64,000 nucleotides of DNA from Thiocapsa imhoffii (GCF_016583985.1 NZ_NRSD01000002.1:124001-188000), one strand, 5' to 3'; counted from the first letter of the stretch, positions 39,720 to 48,274 are shown. The notes: a model not told the origin generated them from the letters alone. Made by a program: numbers and translations.

Positions 39720-41205
39720 TAGAACGATGAATGCGTTTGCCGAAGACTATCGGCTGGCGGATTTCAAGTTACTGCTGCCATTGCGTCCAGATGCCAGAGT
39801 CTTGGTGATGGGGGTGCGCGACCTCGCCTTCCTCCCGCATCTGATTGCGGAGATCGGTGGAGAGATCGATTGCGTCGGTGATGAGACCATGTTGTCGAGC
39901 CTGCCTGAGAATGTGCGATCCGTCACCGCACCGAGCGGGACCTACGATCTGGTCTTCTCCGACACGGCGACGGCGGGGCGATACCTGCGCCCCGGCGGGG
40001 TGCTCTGCCGGTTCCTCGGGCAAGGCGAGGATCTTGACAGAAAGGACGTACAGCTGCTTGGCCGTTGGCGGGCCTATCCGACTTGGCCGGCGTTCCGCGT
40101 CCTCATCCCGGATCACGCACTGGGCTGGCGGGCCGCCGCTCGACATTTGTGGGTGTTTCCAACGCGGTCGATGGTGGGACTCTGGGCACGGCTGGCTGCT
40201 GGGTCGGTTGCAAGACGATTTCCAGAGCAGGGGATCGCGCTCAGCCGGCGGGTGGGTTCTGCTCCGGCTTCGACGATGCTGGACGCATTGCGTGGCGCCC
40301 TGGCGGCCCGCACACAGGATCCGCTACGCGACACGCCACTCGAGCGCTGGTTGATCACCTCGGGACGTCTCGGGCCGGGCAACCCGATTCTCGCCTTTTG
40401 TCTGGACGAGGAGGGACGCCCACAACGTCTCATCAAGGCCGCTCGCGAGGTCGGTGCCCAACATCTTCAAATCGAGGCCGCGCAACTCGAGGAGATCGAA
40501 CAGGCGCTTGGTCCCGCGCTGGCGTCTCGGGTGATCCGCCCAACCGCCTCGGCGGTGGTCGCTGGGCGTTGGGCGTTGGCCTACGACTTCGAGCCAACCC
40601 ACCCCTTTTTCGGTCCGCGCTGGCGGTTGCAGGGGAGGGCGCATTTCTGCACTGGGATGGCGGATTGGCTCGCGGCGCTAGGGTGTGCGACCCGCCGGAC
40701 GGCGGCACGCGAGGAGATCCAGGACCGTCATGTTTTACCCCTTCAGCGCTTGGTGGCGCGCGCGATCCTGCCGCACCCGCTGCAACGGCAAGCCGAACAG
40801 GCATTGGACACCCTCCAGCGTCTGGCTCCATCGCTTCCATTGATCCTTGAGCATGGCGATCTCGGCATCTACAACGCCCGTCTCACCCGTCCGGACGGTC
40901 GCGATTTTCGTGTTCTCGATTGGGGTTCCTCGACCTTTGCGGGGATTCCGCTCGGCGATCTCTGCTACCTCCTAAGTTCGGCTCGGGCACCGGTTCATCT
41001 GGCACGCCGCTGTCTCGATGCTTATCTGGTCGGCATGAAACGGCCCACTGGAGAAGCGCCCGCACTCTGGTTCAGCTATCTGGCAAGGCGTTGGGAAGAA
41101 CTCGATGGGATCCGGAAGCCCGTTGCCGGCGACCCGACCTCTGGGGGTGGGATCTTACTCGCGACCCATGCACGGGTCGCGTCTTATCTGCATGCGCTGG
41201 TTTGA
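39709..41205 (+). CDS. two-part protein: methyltransferase-like N-terminus and APH-type phosphotransferase C-terminus
   Basis: The product has about 498 residues. The N-terminal 150 residues look like a worn Rossmann methyltransferase (RVLVMGVRDLAFLPHLIAEI, YDLVFSDTATAGRYLRPGGV) without the glycine-rich SAM loop. The C-terminal half carries the kinase catalytic loop LILEHGDLGIYN and the metal-binding VLDWGSS of the aminoglycoside-phosphotransferase/choline-kinase superfamily, so it may phosphorylate a sugar or lipid. It overlaps the flippase gene by 11 bases. Its last 263 bases are duplicated 4,048 bases downstream. Confidence 0.72.
   Translation: MTHDRTMNAFAEDYRLADFKLLLPLRPDARVLVMGVRDLAFLPHLIAEIGGEIDCVGDETMLSSLPENVRSVTAPSGTYDLVFSDTATAGRYLRPGGVLCRFLGQGEDLDRKDVQLLGRWRAYPTWPAFRVLIPDHALGWRAAARHLWVFPTRSMVGLWARLAAGSVARRFPEQGIALSRRVGSAPASTMLDALRGALAARTQDPLRDTPLERWLITSGRLGPGNPILAFCLDEEGRPQRLIKAAREVGAQHLQIEAAQLEEIEQALGPALASRVIRPTASAVVAGRWALAYDFEPTHPFFGPRWRLQGRAHFCTGMADWLAALGCATRRTAAREEIQDRHVLPLQRLVARAILPHPLQRQAEQALDTLQRLAPSLPLILEHGDLGIYNARLTRPDGRDFRVLDWGSSTFAGIPLGDLCYLLSSARAPVHLARRCLDAYLVGMKRPTGEAPALWFSYLARRWEELDGIRKPVAGDPTSGGGILLATHARVASYLHALV
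40943..41205 (+). repeat. direct repeat, left copy (3' end of the phosphotransferase gene)
   Basis: This segment and 44991-45253 align without gaps at a constant offset of 4,048 bases. From about 40991 on there are only about three mismatches in 215 bases; the first 48 bases are more diverged. Similarity stops exactly at the TGA stop codon on the right and near 40943 on the left. The pair brackets the AT-rich minus-strand cassette. Confidence 0.93.
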
Positions 41206-41381
41206 GTGCCGGTCGTGATTTTCCACCGCGACGCACCTAAACAGCATGGTCCTGATTACAATTGGTGCGCATTCAATGAGATTTTTCCGGGTCGACGTCG
41301 ATTCGTCGACGGTGTTGATTGATCGCAATCAAAGCACACTCGGTCGTTCTCTAAATCATCAAATAAATGCTCGTATCAGCT
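41206..41381. other. left junction of the AT-rich insert
   Basis: The base composition falls sharply after about 41320. At 41291-41310 the arms GTCGACG and CGTCGAC form a 7-bp inverted repeat, without a T run on either strand, just beyond the end of the phosphotransferase gene. No gene is seen. Confidence 0.4.
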
Positions 41382-42184
41382 TTAATCAATTACACCGATT
41401 CTAGAATGGACAGGTTCGTATATTTTATTTTTCTCAAGCACAACAATGGAGTCATGGATATGAATGCCAGAGCAGTTTCGGCTGACGGAAGCATATTTCA
41501 TACCCTTAGTGTGATACCAATGGTGCATATCGTCTACGAGATCCATCAATACAGAAAAAAATTCATCTTGGCCCGGTATCCACCTCCTAGCTTTCTCCAG
41601 TAGGCGGTATGTAAATCCTCGATCATATAAATTCCCCCATAGTTGAGATGTGGAAAGAGATAGTTCAAGGTCACAGGAATATGTTTCATCTGATGACTGC
41701 CATCGTCCAAGACGATATCGAGTCCACCCATCTCTGCGACGACTGATTCCAGGAAATGCTCGTCAACCTGGGAGCCTATTCTGACCTGGCCAGCCTGACC
41801 ATTAAACGCCATACACTCTGGATTGATATCAATACCAAAGATGATGGCGTCATCGCCAAAGTAATTTCTCCACATCTGAAGGCTGCCACCCTGACTGACA
41901 CCAATTTCTAGGAATCTTATTTTTAGACCTCGATATGGTGAAAAATAGCGATGGTACAGCGGGATGTAATGATGCCATTTGTGCACGACCGTCTTGCTGT
42001 TGGACGTGAAATAGTCGAGCAAGTCACTATTGTGCTGATATTTTTTTTGGATATCCTCTTTGACTTCCATCCGATGGCGGGAGTGAAAAGAAAACCTTTT
42101 GATACTTTCTTGGCGACCTCGATTGTTGTGAGATGCTTTGAGGAAATTAGGAACCAACAGCGCGATGAATTTCGTGAGTCTCAT
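41382..42184 (-). pseudogene. frameshifted SAM-dependent methyltransferase (TylF/CmcI-like), A7/T7 slippage site
   Basis: The intact frame from the start at 42184 has the motifs LKIRFLEIGVSQGGSLQMW (SAM loop), IFGIDINPEC, LDIVLDDGSHQMKH and GGIYMIEDLHTAYW. It stops early at 41546, just after a run of seven T on the coding strand (A run at 41555-41561). Adding one T restores a continuous 267-residue protein whose tail continues FFSVLMDLVDDMHHWY and GIHIHDSIVVLEKNKIYEPV to a stop at 41382; these are typical C-terminal motifs of the family. The gene is therefore one base short of full length, through mutation, phase-variable slippage or a sequencing error. It is AT-rich. A TATAAT-like -10 lies upstream (42247-42242). 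Confidence 0.8.
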
Positions 42185-42422
42185 TCAGATCATCCCGTGT
42201 GAAACTTTTCGTAATTAACTGGTTGCGATCATCCAAATATGATTATACATAATCCGTATTTAATCATCGGAGTGAATCCATTTGCCTCGATTGAGCCATC
42301 GAGCGGTATTCAGTTGAGCCATAATTAACTCTGATGTTCTCTAAACGATACTCTTCCTATCCGGAGTGACCCAGTAGCTTATTGATCGTCTTTGGCCGAG
42401 GATGGCCTAAGGCGATGCAGTA

Positions 42423-43496
42423 TCATGATCTGTATGCTAAAAGCGTTAGATGCTCGTGTCGTGCTGGATCGCGACGTTCATCTTTAAGAGCGCATTTTCG
42501 CACTGCCAATGAAGCTCTTTGAATCTGTTCGGTAGTCGATGCTTTCAGAATCAACTCACTCTTCGAAAAATAGCTGTCGACCGCATCAGCAGAAGTCACG
42601 AGTTGGGTTCGGATAAAACCTGCGTTGTTGAGTATTTTCTTCAGTGCTTGGAGTGAGGGAAGGGCTAAGTGACGTGGCGGTTCTAGACCGCGCCAGTATG
42701 GACCATAGATGTCATGGCCGATCGAATCGATATTTGGGATCTGAATCCATAAGCGCCCATTTTTTTTCAGTAAACGAAAGCACTCCCGAAGTCCAGCATT
42801 TGGATCATGTAAATGTTCAAGAACATGATGAAGCGTGATGTGGTCAAACCTTGCCGATTCTAATGTAGTATCTGGCAAGCGTGCTTGTATCACTTTCTCA
42901 CCAGTAGCTCGAGCATTCTGAATCACAACGGGATCGATCTCGATGCCGATAGCATCATATCCAAGCTTCCGCGCGATGCCTATAAAACGCCCGTTGCCAC
43001 AACCGATATCAAGCAACTGATCACCAACCTGTGGTGAGGGGAGATTCCTGATGAAATAATCCCATTGTCGAGTGAATGGTTTTGTGCTGATGAAGGCAAG
43101 GCGGTTTAGCCAGAAAAAGTCTGGTTTTAAATTGTGTCCGTATTTGGTGTTCAAGTAAGCCGAACGTAATCTGTCGTGAAGTCGAAACGATCGCCTAATC
43201 TTGCCTGAGGTATGATCGGCATTGTGCTTCGGATGATGCGATTCATGCGTGTAGTAAGTAGCGTAGGCAATGCTGATATGATCTATCGTCGGTCGGGGAT
43301 CCAGATAGCCACTCTGGCATTCATCGCAACGCCACATCGTCCATGTGCCAGGCGCACAGAAGAAAATATGATCCTGTAATGCTTCATGTAAGATGTGTCT
43401 TGATGAGCCATCACAGACCGGGCACTTTGAGAGTTTTTCAAGCCCTGCTGATGGCCACTCCCGATTCAGCTGACCTGATTTTGATTTCGTCTCCAT
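42423..43496 (-). CDS. class I methyltransferase with N-terminal zinc-ribbon
   Basis: The 357-residue protein has two CxxC pairs in its first 60 residues (KCPVCDGS and WRCDECQSGYLDPRP), probably a zinc ribbon. A Methyltransf_23-type domain follows, with LLDIGCGNGRFIGIARKLGY (SAM loop), GIEIDP and the post-motif FDHITLHHVLEHLHDP. Proteins of this architecture modify sugars or nucleotide-sugar intermediates in cell-surface polysaccharide and natural product loci. It is AT-rich relative to the surrounding polysaccharide genes and on the opposite strand, which suggests recent acquisition. Confidence 0.83.
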   Translation of the reverse strand: METKSKSGQLNREWPSAGLEKLSKCPVCDGSSRHILHEALQDHIFFCAPGTWTMWRCDECQSGYLDPRPTIDHISIAYATYYTHESHHPKHNADHTSGKIRRSFRLHDRLRSAYLNTKYGHNLKPDFFWLNRLAFISTKPFTRQWDYFIRNLPSPQVGDQLLDIGCGNGRFIGIARKLGYDAIGIEIDPVVIQNARATGEKVIQARLPDTTLESARFDHITLHHVLEHLHDPNAGLRECFRLLKKNGRLWIQIPNIDSIGHDIYGPYWRGLEPPRHLALPSLQALKKILNNAGFIRTQLVTSADAVDSYFSKSELILKASTTEQIQRASLAVRKCALKDERRDPARHEHLTLLAYRS

Positions 43497-43569
43497 TTGT
43501 AAATTCCTCTCTCAACCATTGCCATGCAAAATGGTTCATACACTTAGGGTTGATTTGAGAAAGTGGTCA

Positions 43570-44643
43570 TTAGGGTCGGAGTAGCTTCAATCCCATTTTG
43601 ATTCGCTCAGCAATGGTTTTTTGTGACACGCAAGTCATCAAACAAAGTTGCTCACAGATCAGGGTCTGCTGACGTATTTCCCTTGCTTTTTCGCTGTACC
43701 ATATTTCCTTTGCACTTTGTTCCTTGATATTTCCAATACTCGGAAATTCATTACAGAGCTTTACTTCGCCCCCAGCTTCGATCAAAAAGTTGCGGAGTCC
43801 TACCCGACAGGGCAATACGCTTTCTGAAGCCGATTCATGGTGGAAGTGAGATACATACAATCGTAGTACTTCATCGCTATTCATAATTGGCGCGCCACTC
43901 TTTTTCATTTCGATCAAGTGCTCAATCACCTGCGTGAGTTCCTCTTGATCTTCCTCTTCGATCCAGAGTTCTTCATAGGTTTCAGTGGTCCAAAGGTTGA
44001 CAGGTTGAAAGTTAATGGCAGTTGCACCGATTTGTTGAGTCCATTTAACGAGATCTGGCATCAGTCGAAAGTTCAATCTGTTGATCGTGGGTTTGATAAT
44101 AATTGGGAATTTCACAGATTGTTTCTTCTGTTCTTTGAGCAAAAACTGGATTCCCTCCGATAGCCGTACAAATAATCCCGGCTTGCCTCGAAGATAGTCA
44201 TGGAGTTCTGGGTTCGGTGCGTCCACAGAAATGTTCACATTAAATGGTCGAGCTGATACTGTCTTAGTGACTTTTTCCTTGGTCAAGAAAAAGCCACTGG
44301 TCGTGATACCACAGTGAATACCATGCCGATGGGCAAAAGCTAGTAGATCGATAAAGCCTTTCTTGAGATAGGGTTCGCCGCCGCTGAAGTTGATAAAAAA
44401 TTCGCCGACGAACTGCTTGATGCTAATCAGAGCAGATTGCCACTCTTGAATTGTGATTTCTTGTTTGTATTCTGGCAAACGCCAATATTCACATTGTCTG
44501 CACTTAATATTACAGCGCTCATTGATAATGCCGTAAAATGTGACCGGCTTGGTTAGATCATAGCCAGTTTGGATTCTTAGGCGCTCTGCCAGAGCATTTT
44601 CTGAATGTTTCAAACCAAGTTTTGTAAGATTGATGATATCCAT
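43570..44643 (-). CDS. radical SAM/SPASM-domain protein
   Basis: The start at 44643 is preceded by AGGTGG and gives about 357 residues. The 4Fe-4S cluster motif CNIKCRQCEYW (CxxxCxxC) sits near residue 45. The radical SAM barrel follows, with the SAM-contacting FFINFSGGEPYLKKG and NISVDAPNPE. The C-terminal third has the SPASM pattern of auxiliary-cluster cysteines: LPCRVGLRNFLIE, VKLCNEF, and CEQLCLMTC. SPASM enzymes modify peptides or carry out radical chemistry on sugars; the substrate here is unknown. It shares the AT-rich composition and strand of the two methyltransferases and probably begins their transcription unit. Confidence 0.87.
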   Translation of the reverse strand: MDIINLTKLGLKHSENALAERLRIQTGYDLTKPVTFYGIINERCNIKCRQCEYWRLPEYKQEITIQEWQSALISIKQFVGEFFINFSGGEPYLKKGFIDLLAFAHRHGIHCGITTSGFFLTKEKVTKTVSARPFNVNISVDAPNPELHDYLRGKPGLFVRLSEGIQFLLKEQKKQSVKFPIIIKPTINRLNFRLMPDLVKWTQQIGATAINFQPVNLWTTETYEELWIEEEDQEELTQVIEHLIEMKKSGAPIMNSDEVLRLYVSHFHHESASESVLPCRVGLRNFLIEAGGEVKLCNEFPSIGNIKEQSAKEIWYSEKAREIRQQTLICEQLCLMTCVSQKTIAERIKMGLKLLRP

Positions 44644-44990
44644 GTGTTGCCACCTCAATTGAGCAGGAAATGAGGACAATCAGTTTTTAATACGGAGAGT
44701 TGCAGACTCGGTCATTGTTAGGCGATAGATATACGCGGTCACTCTCTTTATTGCATGGCAGGCATCCATAGCACATCGTAGAACAGCAAGATATTATTAG
44801 GTGCTGTATTTCAATCGTTTGTGAGCGATTGAGTGATCATGCTGGTCTTGCGAGTTTTAGTGTCACGGATTGTTTTCGGGGAGGTCATCTTCGCACAGTC
44901 TTCACTGTTTGTCCCTAGGTGACTCGACCCGCCGTCAAGGCCGGGGCGACACGAATTGTCGGACTGCGGCTGGAGTGCATTGGCCCCTTA
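44644..44990. other. AT-rich upstream region of the radical SAM gene and right junction
   Basis: These 347 bases have no plausible gene. The AT-rich composition of the cassette ends at about 44870, before the right copy of the direct repeat begins. It probably contains the promoter for the minus-strand radical SAM/methyltransferase genes, but no clear -35/-10 pair was found. Confidence 0.4.
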
Positions 44991-45253
44991 GGATGCCGCT
45001 TGACGATCTCATTGACCTCCTGAGTCCGGATCGGGCACCGGTTCATCTGGCGCGCCGCTGTCTCGATGCTTATCTGGTCGGCATGAAACGGCCCACTGGA
45101 GAAGCGCCCGCACTCTGGTTCAGCGATCTGGCAAGGCGTTGGGAAGAACTCGATGGGATCCGGAAGCCCGTTGCGGGCGACCCGACCTCTGGGGGTGGGA
45201 TCTTACTCGCGACCCATGCACGGGTCGCGTCTTATCTGCATGCGCTGGTTTGA
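44991..45253 (+). pseudogene. duplicated 3' fragment of the phosphotransferase gene (right direct repeat)
   Basis: The fragment encodes the last 86 or so residues of the phosphotransferase (MPLDDLIDLLSPDRAPVHLA to the same C-terminus SYLHALV), in an open frame beginning at ATG 44993. Without the catalytic loop it cannot be a phosphotransferase. Its 5' end differs from the left copy (DDLIDLLSPD against GDLCYLLSSA), so it may descend from an older or different allele rather than being a fresh copy. It marks the right edge of the inserted cassette. Confidence 0.85.
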
Positions 45254-45363
45254 AAGCCATGCCTCCGCGGGGGGCAGCGCACGACGGGGTTTCTGCTTGA
45301 GAGGGTCTTCAGTTTGCGCGCACTCGGGAGGAGTCGCTCAGCGTTATGATTGAGACACGCATA

Positions 45364-45523
45364 AGGATCGGAGACCACGATGAGTGCCCCGCTGACCTTC
45401 GAGCGGATCATATCGTCGCGATAGGCTGGGACACCGATGGCAGCCAGGATTTCCAACCAAGGAAACCGCGCTCATGAGTTCGTGGAGGGTGAAACCTGGA
45501 GCGCGGCTTTCGCTTGGTTTCAA
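45364..45523 (-). pseudogene. frameshifted type IV pilin N-terminal fragment
   Basis: From a possible TTG start the minus strand reads LKPSESRAPGFTLHELMSAV, a prepilin leader with glycine at -1, phenylalanine at +1 and glutamate at +5. One extra base in the run at 45450-45452 shifts the frame. Beyond it the pilin sequence resumes as ILAAIGVPAYRDDMIRSKVS and GALIVVSDP, closely matching the two intact pilins downstream on the same chromosome. Similarity ends near 45364. This is a remnant of a third pilin gene with no C-terminal part. Confidence 0.85.
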
Positions 45524-45674
45524 TGACGTTAGCCGAATAATCTGTGTGCGTGATCAAGGCCGCACAGCAGCTTCTTAAGTATTGTTCTGTCGAACTGACG
45601 GGCGGATCATCCAGTTATGATCGTCATTTACGGCAACGGTTCTTCGTACGAAAAAGAGTATCTAAAGTGGGGTT

Positions 45675-46694
45675 CTAGCCACTTTGCTTGATCCAGGTTC
45701 CCCCATCCAATATATAGGTCCCCGCGCCACCATTTGCTGATGTGTAGGCATCCCTAAAGGCATTATTGCCGTTGATTGAGTTATTCAATAGGTTGTTGCG
45801 CTCTGATCCAGAGGGGTGAGTATTGAAATTCAAATTCCCCCCAACCGTAATTTTTTGAAGTCCTGTAAAGGCATTGCTTTCTATCGCCGTCACACTATCT
45901 GGAATGACTACGGAAGTGATGTTGTTACCGTCAAAGGATAGCTGATCGATTCTTCGTAGATTTGGAGGTAGGGTCACTTCTGTCAATTCGTTGTTTCGAA
46001 ATGCTCTGGCATGAATGTGTACGATTTCACTGTCATTTTCGAATGCAAGGGAGGTCAATCCTTTGTTAAGGAACGCATCTTGGTCAATTTGGGTAATGGT
46101 TGTTCCCTCAAGTGTGGTCGGGATCTTAATATTCTTGTCATCCCCTTCATACTGACCTCTCAACCTACCGGTAAACCAGCCAGTGCCTAAGTAAAATCCA
46201 TCAGACAATCTGATCGTGTAGCTTCCATCGCCTGTCTGAATTCCACCACGACACATTGCCGGCACATGCCGAGGAAGGCCAGCCAACAGCTGGCATTCCC
46301 AGTTGATCGCACCACCGCTCATGCTCGGAATCAGTGCGAGAATGGGATCATCGATGGCACCAGTACGCTGAGTCTCAAGTTCGATCACGCCCAGGTCCTC
46401 GATCCGCACCTCTTTCACATAACGCGTTTCGGAGACTTGAGCGAGGGTTGCGTTGTTGCCAGCAGTGATGCTCTCGAGCCCACTCATGGCGGCGGCCTCG
46501 ACGACGGCGATCTTGGGCACAGACGCCATGATGAGCGCCTCGCTGACTTTTGCGCGAATCGTGTAGTCCCGATAGGCCGGGACGGCTATGGCGGCTAGGA
46601 TCCCGATCACGGCGACCGTGATCATGAGCTCGAGCAGGGTGAAGCCTGGACTACGGCATTCACGCGGTCGACATGTTGGAGATCGGGTTGTCAT
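45675..46694 (-). CDS. type IV pilin fused to a BspA-type leucine-rich repeat domain
   Basis: The ATG at 46694 gives 339 residues. The leader (17 residues ending SPG) precedes [20 protein letters not shown], with glutamate at +5, as in type IVa pilins cut by PilD. A complete pilin core follows and ends with the D-region disulfide pair C134/C148 (WECQ ... HVPAMC). About 190 further residues form LRR_5/BspA-like repeats ([56 protein letters not shown]) with the typical capping end [16 protein letters not shown]. The repeats would be displayed on the pilus surface as an adhesive domain. It is 21 bases downstream of the second pilin gene. Confidence 0.9.
   Translation of the reverse strand: MTTRSPTCRPRECRSPGFTLLELMITVAVIGILAAIAVPAYRDYTIRAKVSEALIMASVPKIAVVEAAAMSGLESITAGNNATLAQVSETRYVKEVRIEDLGVIELETQRTGAIDDPILALIPSMSGGAINWECQLLAGLPRHVPAMCRGGIQTGDGSYTIRLSDGFYLGTGWFTGRLRGQYEGDDKNIKIPTTLEGTTITQIDQDAFLNKGLTSLAFENDSEIVHIHARAFRNNELTEVTLPPNLRRIDQLSFDGNNITSVVIPDSVTAIESNAFTGLQKITVGGNLNFNTHPSGSERNNLLNNSINGNNAFRDAYTSANGGAGTYILDGGTWIKQSG
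46248..46646 (-). repeat. conserved pilin core, also present at 47340-47732
   Basis: The two pilin genes share this core (residues 17-149 in one and 11-141 in the other). The proteins match at most positions from [12 protein letters not shown] to the second D-region cysteine, and the DNA at the 5' end is roughly 85-90% identical by eye. Beyond the core the two sequences are unrelated. Confidence 0.85.
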
Positions 46695-46715
46695 GTTCAC
46701 GTTGATGGCTTGCTG

Positions 46716-47762
46716 TCAAGGTGTGGTCAATTGCGAGCTGGCGACATCAAGATCGGCACGGTTCCAAGATCGCATCCCGAAATTTCCGTCAGGCCCTTCG
46801 AGTTCATTCGAAGTGAACAGCGGATTTCCGTTCAAATTGACCGTTACTTTGTTGTCCTTCAATGCGAAAGAATAATCTCCGGACCAGTTATTTCCAGATG
46901 GGTATCCGTCGAGTGGGATACGTTGAAATGGATTCGTCCAAGCGTGGGCACCGTTGGTCCATTTCTGAATGACGATGCAAGGCCCTGGCCCACCGCAGGC
47001 TCGGTTGCCGTCCGACCCACCGACTGGCTCAAACTGTATCGTGTAGCCTGAGAATAAGGCTCGGCCGTTAACCGTTGTTTCATAACCCTTGACTGCAAGA
47101 CCCCAGCCCCCGTATTTGAGATCGCCTGACATCTTGACACCATTCAAGGTTAAGGTGCCTGATGAGATGGTATCGCTGCCTGCGGACATGAGCATCGGTT
47201 GATTCAATCCAGTTACCGGATTGACGCGAAATGTGCCTTCCTTCTCATCACGGACAGTGATCTCGACATGCTCGTGCCGATCCCCCCAGGGCGCCCAAAT
47301 GGGTGCACGTGAGATTGATGCGCTCCCGGTTTCACCAACACGGCAAATCACTGGTACATGTCTCGGCAGTCCCTGACGGATTTGGCATTCCCACGAGATC
47401 GCACCGCCTGCCATGGTTGGGACCAAGGCAAGAATCGGGTCATCCAATGCCCCCGTGTTGTGGGTCTCCAGCCAGATGGTTCCTCCGCCCTCGATTCGCA
47501 TGCCCTTGAAGTACCGTGTTTCGGGGACCTGAACGAGGTCCGCGTTGTTCTCGATGCTCTCGAGCCCACGCATGGCGGCGGCTTCAACCACAGCGATCTT
47601 GGGCACAGAGGCCATGATCAGCGCCTCGCTGACCTTCGCGCGGATCGTGTAGTCGCGATAGGCCGGGACGCCAACGGCGGCAAGAATCCCGATCAGGGCG
47701 ACCGTGATCATGAGCTCGAGTAGGGTAAAACCCTTCGTGTTGCGATCGTTACGGGCAGTCAT
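46716..47762 (-). CDS. type IV pilin fused to a probable LamG/concanavalin-like domain
   Basis: This 348-residue protein has a short leader ending RNTKG, then [20 protein letters not shown] with glutamate at +5, and a full pilin core closed by C126/C140. The remaining 200 residues are beta-rich: [13 protein letters not shown] strands, [21 protein letters not shown], and [20 protein letters not shown] followed by [15 protein letters not shown]. That order and the final GxxGxRSW are characteristic of lectin-like jelly-roll domains of the LamG/DUF1080 type, so the domain may bind carbohydrate. It is first in the pilin operon and is preceded by a sigma54-like promoter. Confidence 0.85.
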   Translation of the reverse strand: MTARNDRNTKGFTLLELMITVALIGILAAVGVPAYRDYTIRAKVSEALIMASVPKIAVVEAAAMRGLESIENNADLVQVPETRYFKGMRIEGGGTIWLETHNTGALDDPILALVPTMAGGAISWECQIRQGLPRHVPVICRVGETGSASISRAPIWAPWGDRHEHVEITVRDEKEGTFRVNPVTGLNQPMLMSAGSDTISSGTLTLNGVKMSGDLKYGGWGLAVKGYETTVNGRALFSGYTIQFEPVGGSDGNRACGGPGPCIVIQKWTNGAHAWTNPFQRIPLDGYPSGNNWSGDYSFALKDNKVTVNLNGNPLFTSNELEGPDGNFGMRSWNRADLDVASSQLTTP

Positions 47763-47794
47763 CGTGATCTCGTAGGTGAGTTCGATGGGAGCAA

Positions 47795-47810
47795 AGCAAA
47801 ATCAGGGCCA
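47795..47810 (-). promoter_or_regulatory. sigma54-type promoter of the pilin operon
   Basis: On the minus strand TGGCCCTGATTTTGCT matches the sigma54 -24/-12 consensus (GG and GC ten bases apart, TTGCT at -12). The start would be near 47785, about 23 bases before the pilin ATG. Type IVa pilin genes are commonly sigma54-dependent through PilR; no PilS/PilR pair is encoded in this window. Confidence 0.65.
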
Positions 47811-47960
47811 CTCTGGCTCGTGCCGGACGGGCGCCTTAGACCTGACTTGGTTCCGCAGCCGGTCGTCGATGGCGAAGGGCTTGATCGTGGCTGACCGTAT
47901 CATGGACCGATGATGAGCGATCCGTGATGCTGAAGGGAAGATGGAGCGATGACCGGCATC

Positions 47961-48007
47961 TTGACAGCTTGGTTTCGGTGACCGAATTTGTCAAAACGTG
48001 ACGTTTT
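47961..48007. promoter_or_regulatory. two adjacent palindromes (candidate operator) in the divergent region
   Basis: TTCGGTGACCGAA (47974-47986) and AAAACGTGACGTTTT (47993-48007) are perfect inverted repeats with the same central GTGAC. Their centres, 47980 and 48000, are 20 bases apart, two helical turns. The first is also bracketed by TTGACA (47961) and TGTCAA (47989). They lie between the divergent pilin operon and the polysaccharide genes. The rest of the 512-base intergenic region (47763-48274) holds no convincing gene. Confidence 0.5.
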
Positions 48008-48274
48008 TCACGCTATTTTTCATGCTCATTGGCATGGTGGCCGTGTGAGCGGGCCGATTCCGCGGGTGGGTCGCGGCGCAATGATGTGCTGGTATGAAAC
48101 CTGATTGCCTGAATTCCGATGCCCCGACCTTCCATCGGGTAGTAGACTGAGACACGTCGGGTAGATGGTTCCGCTTGAGGCGATCGCGCGATCGATGATG
48201 CACCCGCGGGTCACTGGTGCCTGGATCGCAACCCCAATGCTTGGCTCGAGGAGGCGGCTCCTCGTGGAGCGCTG

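Noticed and set aside
41291..41310. Inverted repeat after the phosphotransferase gene as a terminator
   Set aside because: The 7-bp stem has no T run on either strand. It is noted in the junction entry only.
44870..45253. Treating the right repeat as an intact 127-residue gene
   Set aside because: Only the part from about 44993 resembles the phosphotransferase tail; the first 41 residues are unrelated and the catalytic loop is missing. It is listed as a fragment.
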